DNA from: Chondrosia reniformis
Taxonomy: Eukaryota > Porifera > Demospongiae > Chondrillida > Chondrillidae
Length of the DNA stretch: 64,000 nucleotides
Assembly (NCBI GenBank): GCA_947172415.1
Contig: OX359195.1
Location: 2,170,001-2,234,000, forward strand
Direction: 5' to 3'
Below are positions 47,147 to 57,144 of this stretch, one piece after another (the first letter of the stretch is position 1; each line of letters starts with the position of its first letter). A program made the position numbers and the translations under genes. Under the pieces are notes generated by a model. The model was not told the origin of the DNA. It ran no database searches and saw only the letters and a program-made list of their open reading frames with translations.

Positions 47147-48963
47147 TCAGTATAATAACATGCCCACATCCTCTCTCCTTTTATCTTCATTATTATCATC
47201 ATCACCTGCTTCATACCAATCCTTCATTTTCTTCTTCCCAAAGTAACCAAGACCAGCCACTAACAAGGTTGATAATACATACTCCATCAACTTGGTGCTA
47301 TCAAAGAGAGGTGACACATCCTTATAATGATTCAACAAGGCAGTTACATACAGCGACATGCCTGTAAAAATGAACACTATAGCAATGCAGAAGAAGATAG
47401 TTGCATGGTTGCTAAAATTGCAACAATTCTTAGGATGTCTCAACATCAGATACACTTCATGTAGAATGACTACAATTGCTGCTAGTTGTAAAATGTAGCA
47501 GAAACTGTAAGTTACAGCTTCTAAGGGTTTGTTTATAAACAATATTCCAAGATACACAATGTCTACTCCAAACACCTGAATACTATAGACCGTACCCGCC
47601 CATCCAAGGGATATTGCATGACATCTGATCACCCTTCTCCATCTTGGAGGTATTTGCTGCTGGTTATTAGATGACTCATTAAGTAATTTGTTTATTTTGC
47701 CATAAATAAGTGGATATTGACCTATGTAGCTAATGAACATAAACACTTCAATTATGAGAGCAATCACACAGTCCGGAAGGAAAATATCGGGATAGTATTC
47801 TTCATGTGACATCAGAAATACAGTACATTGTAGGTTGCTCCAAGAATAATAACAAATAATTAAAAGAGAGAAGCACCAAGTAAAGAGTTTTACTTCAGTT
47901 AATCTTTTTTGTCTCTTTTGACTCTGCTTCAGAATAAAAATTAAAATTTTATTTTCACTTCTGATGATTTTTATCACTAGCAAATTTCCAAGAAGTATTA
48001 TACCAAGAATAACAATATTCTTTGCTAGAGTGAAGGTCCATCTTGAAGGAATATTATCTGCTACAAAAAGAGGTGTAAGTGTAGTCAATGATATTCCATA
48101 TGGCTTTCCCTCATGCCACATTGGCACATATCAAAATAACACTCCTTGTGAGTCATTCATCACCTTTTTAATAGAAAATAATATTTATATAACTCATAAT
48201 GAAAATGCCTACTCATGCATATTTATTATTAATACAGGAATATTAATCTTGTATATTTTACATAAATGTCAAATAAAATTGCCTATATATTAATATTTAT
48301 AGATTCAATAATAACATTCAATTTGTGAATCATTCTTTTATAACAGAATTTAACCAACAAAAGTGGATAGAGTCTCTAGCTATAATAAAATTTATATCTA
48401 GTGATAAGGCGTATAGCTAGCTATAGGGCATATATTATTACAAGTTGTGCATGTGTATATAGTATAGTGGTGACACTCACATTAGCTCCAAAATTCTGTA
48501 AAAGGGAAGGTTCACATAAAGTTGGAACAGTCAAGCAAAGTGATTGAGGTAGAAAAGCCGAGTCCTTTCTTAGGTTATGAAACATGAGAGGAGGTAGCGC
48601 TAAATAGAAATAATAGCGGTACCACACGAATATATCACAATCCTTAGTGTTCCACTGACAGCACGGCTTCGCTATATCTAACACTATATCATTCTGACTT
48701 GTTGCATTGATCATTTTGAAGTGGAACACTTTGACATGATTTGAAAAATTAACAATTTGATGGATGTTCAGTGGATTTCCAAAGTAATCGTAAATACCAT
48801 AGTGCTTGTTTCCACTTCTGAGGGCATCCACCATCTGATGTAAATTCTCTACACAATCCTTCTTGTAATTTTCCTCTCCACTTGTGTGTCTGACTTGAAG
48901 CAGTGCTAGAATCACTAAGTAGACAGTAAAGGTAGAGGATAGAGGACACTTCAGAGAAGTCAT
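47147..48963 (-). pseudogene. 7TM-family copy c9, one stop codon
   Basis: Exon 1 is 48,481-48,963 (161 codons) and exon 2 is 47,147-48,163, joined by a 317-bp intron with good splice sites. Exon 2 is in frame over all 338 codons except codon 11, a TGA at 48,131-48,133 where c5 and c11 have CGA (Arg in FFRYVPMW). Its juxtamembrane start is the YVPMWHEG variant, but the following LTPLFVADNIPSRW and the rest are the c6/c8 type, so the copy is a mosaic. Nonsense allele or recent pseudogene; re-initiation at MPMW would lack the ectodomain. Confidence 0.88.
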
Positions 48964-49647
48964 AATGGCACTTTAATCAGCTGCAGAGATGGACAATTAT
49001 AACAAAAAATTAAAGAATTAACAGGCTAGCTGTGGTTGCATTTACCACGCCTTATACAATGTGCTATTTTGATAATAGCACGTATTTATTTATGCTAGCA
49101 CTACCAAGTAAAGAATTGCTTATTATATTTTTCGTTTCATCATTTGGTTATTAATTAAGATTATACAATGAGATTTGTTATTATATACATTATGACATGT
49201 ATTACAGTTACATATATAGGTTGACTATATAGCTAAATTTCATTTTCTATTACAATAACAGACTTCAAAGGATAACTTAGAAGCAGCCTACATAGCTTGC
49301 AGCTACATAATAAAATTTGTGATTGGGAAAGGGCACTAAAGATGATTTGGTTTCTGCAGCACAATATGGTTGGTGCATTCATACATGTATATACCTGTTT
49401 ATTTATTTACATATTTTCATTATCATTACTGCTGGTGAAGACCCATGGGTCGAAATGTTCAACCCATGTAGTTCAATTTATATAAATAGCCGACAGCTCA
49501 ACAAACTTTCAGTCTCACTTTTTGTAAATAAATAATATGTTAATTTTTCAAATGATCACATGACTTACATATTATATAAGAAAATGAATTATGAAAAGGT
49601 AAAAGCTATAAAACCAAATTAGTATTCTTTATTTTTTAATTGTAGTT
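48964..49647. other. Upstream spacer of c9 (B type)
   Basis: c9 upstream region and the retroposon block at 49,335-49,535; no gene. Confidence 0.5.
49335..49535 (+). mobile_element. Retroposon 3' end (R3)
   Basis: Contains GCTGGTGAAGACCCATGGG then TCGAAATGTTC (49,430-49,460), a 12-bp palindrome GACCCATGGGTC followed by GAAA, and the AGCTCAACAAACTTTCAGTC tail. Family discussed under findings. Confidence 0.45.
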
Positions 49648-50460
49648 CTAGATCAAGTATAACAACTTGGCTTGGCATGAATACTCTTTCTCAGTGATAA
49701 AGCCACCAGTTATCAGCTCTGCTGGAGTAACATCAAAGGCAGGATTCCACGTATCAATTGCGGGTGCTGCAATCCTTACTCCAGCAACTGCAACCAACTC
49801 ATGCTCAGGACACACTTCAATTGGAATGTCTTCCCCCTTTTTTATACTGAAATCAAAATTAGAAGTTGGAGCCGCAACATAGAATGGAACTCCAAAATAT
49901 TTTGCCGCAACTGCAAGTGATAAAGTACCTATGTTATTAGCCACATCTCCATTTTTTGCAATTCTGTCAGCTCCTACAGTTACAGCATCTACCTTCTTCT
50001 GCTGTATGACTGCAGCTACCATCGAGTCTGTGATCAATGTCTCTGGAAGTTTTTCCCTGACCAGTTCATAGGCTGTGAGCCGAGATCCTTGGTTGTATGG
50101 ACGGGTCTCTGTGCAGTAGGCCATTTCAAGTTGCTCCATCTCATTCAGTTTCCTAATTACACCTAAGGCAGTACCATAGCCAGCCGTTGCTAGGGAACTA
50201 GTGTTGCAGTGGGTGAGAATAGAGACTGTACTATCCTTATCCTTGCCTTTAAGGATTGCTTTAGTTCCGTGCTCCCCAATTTTGAAATTATTCTCTTTAC
50301 CAACAATCAGCATTTTCTCAATTTCATTGATAACAGCATTTCTCAAATTTTCTACATCATCCTCGTCTTTAGCTTGCTCATGAAAGAATTTCAGCACATC
50401 TGAATTTGCCCTCTGCAAGTTACAAGTTGTCTTTGTGATAATGGCAATTGTGAGTGTCAT
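49648..50460 (-). pseudogene. MRI1: MRI1 copy with in-frame internal deletion
   Basis: An open frame of 270 codons starts at the same ATG as the MRI1 copy at 59,540 ([10 protein letters not shown]) and then jumps, in frame, into the middle of exon 2 ([19 protein letters not shown]). It keeps the catalytic Cys region ([15 protein letters not shown]), [16 protein letters not shown] and the catalytic Asp region ([18 protein letters not shown]), but lacks the N-terminal domain and intron. One base is lost near 49,686, so the end reads [14 protein letters not shown] instead of the conserved [14 protein letters not shown]. An active isomerase is unlikely because the N-terminal domain is missing. 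Confidence 0.8.
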
Positions 50461-51389
50461 TTCGACTTTCCTCCACTATTACCAGTCAAGTATATGTATA
50501 TATGTATATGTATCTTCTTACCATGCATGCATGCACTGGTTTATACTGTATGGTGATGGCTTTTGCATGGACAGTATTGACTTTGTTATATTAAACATAA
50601 TTATTATATGTACTTAAAATTGATGTTAATCATGCACTTGCAAAGTTCCACTATCACACTCAACGACGTACAATCCATTAGTTTTCATCCCACACATGTA
50701 GAGAAACAACTCATTCAAACTTAGATACGTAGTGTACAAACGTAGATCTTTTCAGAAAAGGTTAGCAGTTTCAAAGGTATATATATATACGTACGTATTT
50801 GATATTTCTTAGCTAGCATTTCAATTTCATCTAGGAACTGCATGTTCATAACACCAACTACTGCCTATATAAGTAAATTCAACTGAATTGACTCATTGTT
50901 TAAAATGTTGAAAAAAGTGTATATTTGTATTTTAAAACACATAGACATATGGAGTATTCAATGAATTCTAAGTTATAAGCTTGTGACTAAAAATGATATT
51001 TCATGTACATACGTATATATGGGTACATACGTATATTCATTTAATCTGGAACTGTAATATATATAAATAATATGCATGTTTAATATTACTTCTAACTCAA
51101 GTAAATGGGTTTGAGAAATATGGTATATAATATAATATGGTATTTTTCAAACTCATTAAATAATAATTAGATCAAACAATTAATGCAATAGTCATACAAT
51201 TCTTCATTGTATATGTATAAGTAGAAAGGAAGGTATATATTATACATATGTATGAATCAGATACATATTAATGGATATATACGTATGCTAGTAGTGTATC
51301 CCATATTGCCACAAAATCCTCAATACATAATAGGTATGTATATATATATGTTGCATAATTGCTTCCATATAAAAAGGTTCACACAAACG
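50461..51389. other. 3' flank of c10 (shared spacer)
   Basis: Paralogue of 7,383-8,344; no coding potential. Confidence 0.6.
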
Positions 51390-53168
51390 CTATGGTAACA
51401 TGCCCACATCCTCCCTTCTTTCATCTTCATTATTATCATCATCACCTGCTTCATACCAATCCTTCATTTTCTTCTTCCCAAAATAACCAAGAGCAGCCAC
51501 TAACAAGGTTGATATTACATACTCCATCAACTTGGTGCTGTCAAAGAGAGGTGACACATCTTTGTAATGGTTCAACGAGGCAGTTACATACAGTGACATG
51601 CCTGTAAAAATGAACACTATAGCAATGCAAAAGAAGATAGTTGCATAGTTACTACAAATGCAACAAGTTTTAGGATGTCTCAACATCAGATACACTTCAT
51701 GTACAATGACTACAATTACTGCTAGTTGTAAAATGTAGTAGAAACTGTTAGTTACAGCTTCTAAGGGTGAGTTAATAAAGTATATTCCAAGATACACAAT
51801 GGCTACTCCGAACACCTGAAAACTATAGACTGGACCCGTCCATCCAAGAGATACTGCATGTAATCTGATCACCTTCTTCCATCTTGAGGATATTTGCTGC
51901 TGGTTATTAGATGACTCATTAAATAATTTGTATATTTGCCATAAATAAGTGGATATTGACCTATAAAGCTAAAGAACATAAACACTGCAATTATGAGAGC
52001 AGTCACACAGTCCGGAAGGAAAATATCGGGATAATATTCTTCATGTGACATCAGAATAATAGTACATTGTAGGTTGCTCCAAGAATAAATACAAATCAAT
52101 AAAAGAGAGAAGCACCAAGTAAAGAGTTTGATCTTTTTTGACTCTTTTTACTCTGATTCAGAATAAATATTAAAATTTTATTTTCACTTCTGATGACTTG
52201 CATAATTAACAAATTTCCAAGAAGTATTATACCAAGAGTGAAGGTACATCCTGAATGAATTTTATTTGATACACGAAGAGGTGTAAGCATAATCAATGAT
52301 ATTCCATATGGCTTTTCCTCATGCCACATTGGCACATATCAAAATACTCCTTGTGAGTCATTCATCACCTTTTTAATAGAAAATGATGTTTAACTTATAA
52401 TGAAAATGCCTACTCATGCATATTTAATAATAATAAAGGAATATTTAATCTTGTATATTTTACAAAAATTTCAAAATTGCCTATATATTAATATTAATAG
52501 ATTCAATAATAATATTCAATTTGTGATTATTTCTTTTATAACTGAATTTAGCCAACAAACGTATACAGAGTCTCTAGCTATAATAAAATTATATCAAGTG
52601 ATATGGCGTATAGCTAGCTATAAAGCATATATTATTATTTCAAGTTGTCCATGTGTACATACGTAGTATAGTGGTGACACTCACATTAGCTCCCAAGTTC
52701 TGCAAAAGGGAAGGTTCACATAAAGTTGGAACATTCAAGCAAAAGTGATTGAGGTAGAAAACCTGGGTCCTTTCTAAGGTTACGAAACATGAGAGGAGGT
52801 AGCACTAAATTGAAATAACAGCAGTACCACATGTATATATCACAATCCTTAGTGTTCCACTGACACCATGGCTTCTCTATATCTAACACTGTATCATTCT
52901 GACTTGTTGCATTGATCATTTTGAAGTGGAACACTTTGACTCGCTTTAAAAAATTAACAATTTGATGGATGTCCAGTGGATTTCCAAAGTAATCGTAAAT
53001 ACCATAGTGCTTGTTTCCACTTCTGAGGGCATCCACCATCTGATGTAAATTCTCAACACATTCCTTCTTGTAATTTTCCTCTCCACTTGTATGTCTAACT
53101 TGAAGCAGTGCTAGCATCACTAAGTAGACAGTAAAGGTAAAGGATAGAGGACACTTCAGAGAAGTCAT
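51390..53168 (-). pseudogene. 7TM-family copy c10, broken
   Basis: Exon 1 is 52,685-53,168 (484 nt, one extra base near 52,742 that breaks the frame before the last two Cys; also CCQW is changed to WCQW). Exon 2 is 51,390-52,368, in three frames: small deletions near 52,130 and 52,240 remove part of TM1 and the TM1-TM2 loop, and another frame break lies near 51,870. The end reads MLP followed by TAG because the usual 3' sequence is deleted. At least four lesions; clearly an old pseudogene. Confidence 0.88.
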
Positions 53169-54595
53169 AATGGCACTTTAATCAGCTGCAGAGATGGACA
53201 ATTAACAAAAAATTAAAGAATAAACAGGCCTATAGGCTAGCTGTGGTTGCATTTACCACGCATATATACACTGTGCTATATTGATAATGGCACGCATTTA
53301 TTTATGCTAGGACTTGTGAGTAAAGAATTGCTTATTATATTTTTCGTTTCATCATTTGGTTATTAATTATAAAATTAAAGTGTGTGTAATCATGGATTCT
53401 ATACATACATAGTAAGATTTGTTATTATATACATTATTACACCTAGTATGTAGTATGTATTACATTGGGTTGACTATATAGCTGAATTTCATTTTCCATT
53501 ATGATATTCAACCTACACAGCTAGCAGCTAAATAATGGTAAAGATAGAGATGGGAACGAAACACTAGCTTATACTCAGCTTCATGAGCCTAATGTTGGTA
53601 CCTATCATTTAAATTTAAGGAGAAATTCTTACCTATTGGTCAGGCTCTTTGTGATAATAGCAATTTTGAGTGTCATTTGGACTTTCCTCCAGTGTTACCA
53701 GTCGAGTATATGTATATATGTATATGTATCTTCTTACCATGCATGCACTGGTTTATACTGTATGGTGATGGCTTTTGCATGGACAGTATTGACTTTGTCA
53801 CATTAAACATAATTATTATATGTACTTAAAATTGATGTTAATCATGCACTGGCAAAGTTCCACTATCACACTCAATGACGTACAATCCATTAGTTTTCAT
53901 CCCACACATGTAGAGAAACAACTCATTCAAACTTAGATAGTATACAAACGTAGACCTTTACAGTACAGGTTAGCAGTTTCAAAGGTATATTTATATATAC
54001 GGATGTATTTTGATATTTCTTAGCTAGTATTTCAATTTCATCTAGGAACTATATGTTCATAACACCAACTACTGCCTATATAAGTAAATTCAACTGAATT
54101 GACTCATTGTTTAAAATGTTGAAGAAGGTGTATATTTGTATTTTAAAACACATAGACATATGGAGTATTCAATGAATTCTAAGTTATAAGCTTGTGACTA
54201 AAAATGACATTTCATGTACATACGTATATATGGGTACATACGTATATTCATTTAATCTGGAACTGTAATATATATAAATATTATGCAAGTTTAATATTAT
54301 TTCTAACTTCAAGTAAATGGGTTTGAGAAATACGGTATATAATATAATATGGTATTTTTCAAACTCATTTAATAATAATTAGACCATGCAATGGACATAC
54401 TATTCTTCACTGTATAATAAAAAGTATAATATTTAGAAAGAAAGGTATTATACGTACATATGAATCAGATATACATTAATGGATATATACGTATACTAGT
54501 AGTGTATAATTCATAATAGGAATATAAGTTGCAAATTGCTCCCATATATAAATGTTCACACAAACACTAATATATTGACTTGCGATCGATTATGA
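53169..54595. other. Short B-type spacer between c10 and c11
   Basis: c10 upstream region, then the 44-nt ATG segment (53,633-53,676) and the shared 3' flank of c11. MRI1 and the retroposon block are absent. No gene seen. Confidence 0.5.
53633..53676 (-). other. 44-nt ATG segment with splice donor
   Basis: MTLKIAIITKSLTN from an ATG at 53,676, ending at a GTAAGAA donor; homologue of 14,844-14,887. Confidence 0.35.
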
Positions 54596-56427
54596 TCAGT
54601 ATGGTAACATGCCCACATCCTCCCTTCTTTCATCTTCATTATTATCATCATCACCTGCTTCATACCAATCCTTCACCTTCTTCTTCCCAAAATAACTAAG
54701 AGCAGCCACTAACAAGGTTGATATTACATACTCCATCAACTTGGTGCTGTCAAAGAGAGGTGACACATCCTTGTAATGGTCCAACAAGGCAGTTACATAC
54801 AGTGACATGCCTGTAAAAATGAACACTATAGCAATGCAAAAGAGGATAGTAGCATGGTTGCTACAATTGCAACAAGTTTTAGGATGTCTCAACATCAGAT
54901 ACACTTCATGTACAATGACTACAATTGCTGCTAGTTGTAAAATGTAGCAGAAACTGTAAGTTACAACTTCTAAAGGTGAGTTAATAAAGAATATTCCAAG
55001 ATACACAATGGCTACTCCAAACACCTGAATACTATAGACCGGACCCGCCCATCCAAGGGATATTGCAAGACATCTTATCACCCTCCTCAATCTCTGGGGT
55101 ATTTGCTGCTGGTTATTAGATGGCTGATTAAGTAATTTGTTTATTTTGCTATAAATAAGTGGATATTGACCTATAAAACTAATGAACATAAATACTTCAA
55201 TTATGAGAGCAATCACACAGTCCGGAAGGAAAATATCGGGATAGTATTCTTCATGTGACATCAGAATTACAGTACATTGTAGGTTGCTCCAAGAATATAA
55301 ACAAATAGATAATAGAAGGAAGCACCAACTAAAGAGTTTGACTTCAGTTAATCTTTTTTGTCTCTTTTGACTCTGATTCAGAATCAAAATTAAAATTTTA
55401 TTCTCACTTCTGATGACTTGTATAATTAGTAAATTTCCAAGAAGTATTATACCAAGAATAACAATATTCTTTGCTAGGGTTAAGGTCCATATTCGAGGAA
55501 TAGTTGTTACACGAAATGGTGTAAGCTTATTCAACGATATTCCATATGGCTTTCCCTCATGCCACATTGGCACATATCGAAAGAACACTCCTTGTGAGTC
55601 ATTCATCACCTTTTTAATAGAAAATAATATTTTTATAACTTATAATGAAAATGCCTATATACTCATGCATATTTAATAATTATAATAGAGGAATATTAAT
55701 CTTGTATATTTTACATAAAATGTAATATCAAAAGAAATTGCCTATATATATATTAATATTAGTAGATTCAATAATAATATTCAATTTGTGATTAATTCTT
55801 TTATAACAGAATTTAGCCAACAAAAGTGTATAGAGTCTCTAGCTATATTAAAAATATATATATCAAGTGATATATGGTGTATAGGGCATATATTATTACA
55901 AGTTGTGCATGTGTATATAGTATAGTGATGACACTCACATTAGCTCCAAAGTTCTGTAAAAGGGAAGGTTCACATAAAGTTGGAACAGTCAAGCAAAGTG
56001 ATTGAGGCAGAAAAGCCGAGTCCTTTCTTAGGTTATGAAACATGAGAGGAGGTAGCGCTAAATAGTAATAATACCGGTACCACATGAATATATCACAATC
56101 CTTAGTGTTCCACTGACAGCACGGCTTCTCTATATATAACATTGCATTATTCTGACTTGTTGCATTGATCATTTTGAAGTGGAACACTTTGATATGCTTT
56201 GAAAAATTAAAAATTTGATGGATGTCCAATGGATTTCCAAAGTAATCGTAAATACCATAGTGCTTGTTTCCACTTCTGAGGGCATCCACCATCTGATGTA
56301 AATTCTCTACGCATTCCTTCTTATAATTTTCCTCTCCACTTGTATGTCTAACTTGAAGCAGTGCTAGCATCACTAAGTAGACAGTAAAGGTAAAGGATAG
56401 AGGACAGGTACACTTCAGAGAAGTCAT
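54596..56427 (-). CDS. 7TM receptor-like protein c11, intact
   Basis: Exon 1 is 55,939-56,427 (163 codons; two extra residues CT near the start, MTSLKCTCPLS) and exon 2 is 54,596-55,609 (337 codons plus stop); 329-bp intron; 500 residues. The juxtamembrane segment is the FRYVPMWHEG and LTPFRVTTIPRIW variant, nearest to c5. TM2 is LFSWCFLLLSICLYSW. Other marks: LLNQPSNNQQ in the basic loop, ALLDHYKD before TM7, ALSYFG in TM7. Tail EDERREDVGMLPY. It is the intact copy beside the most complete MRI1. Confidence 0.85.
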
Positions 56428-56511
56428 AATGGCACTTTAATCAGCTGCAGAGATGGACAATTAACAAAAAAATAAAGAATTAACAGGCTAGCTGTGGTTG
56501 CATTTACCACA

Positions 56512-56518
56512 TCTTATA
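56512..56518 (-). promoter_or_regulatory. TATA-like element upstream of c11
   Basis: TATAAGA on the minus strand about 85 bp before the ATG. Confidence 0.35.
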
Positions 56519-56874
56519 CACTGTGCTATTTTGTTAATAGCACGCATTTATTTATGCTAGCACTACCAAGTAAAGAATTGCTTATTGTATTTTTCGTTTC
56601 ATCATTTGGTGACTAAAATTATACAATTGCAATGTGTGCACGTAATCATGGATTCTATATATACGTAGTAAGATTTGTTATTATATATATACATTATTAC
56701 TATTATATAGTATATATTACAGAACGGTGCATATATAGGTTGACTATATAGCTGAATTTCATTTTCCATTATGATAACAGACTTCAAAGGATAATTTAGG
56801 AGCAGCCTACATAGCTAGCAGCTACATAATGGTTACAGTTAAAATTTGTGATTGGGAAGGGGCACTAGAGATTA

Positions 56875-57065
56875 TTTGATTTCTGCAGCACAATATGGTT
56901 GACGCATTCATACATGTATATACCTGTTTATTTATTTACATATTTTCATTACTGCTGATGAAGACCCATGGGTCGAAATGTTCAACCCATGTAGTTCAAT
57001 TTATATAAATGGCCGATAGCTCAACAAACTTTCAGTCTCACTATTAGTAAATATATAATATGTTA
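56875..57065 (+). mobile_element. Retroposon 3' end (R4), best preserved
   Basis: Contains CTGATGAAGACCCATGGG then TCGAAATGTTC (56,953-56,982), with the GACC/GGTC stem between CTGATGA and GAAA, and a tail with AGCTCAACAAACTTTCAGTC. Resembles the ends of Penelope-like or LINE-type retroposons; no reverse transcriptase is present. Confidence 0.45.
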
Positions 57066-57144
57066 ATTTTTCAAATGATCACATGACTTACAGATTATAT
57101 AAGAAAGTAAACTATGAAATATTTATAAAAGCTATAAAGCCAAA

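Larger units (their letters stand above)
56428..57144. other. Upstream spacer of c11 (B type)
   Basis: c11 upstream region and the retroposon block at 56,875-57,065; no gene. Confidence 0.5.

Noticed and set aside
51359-51607. His-rich plus-strand frames opposite the receptor tails (HPPFFHLHYYH and similar), also at 15,816, 17,097 and 20,320
   Set aside because: They are antisense to the conserved acidic tail and TM7 of the 7TM genes and are conserved only because that coding sequence is.
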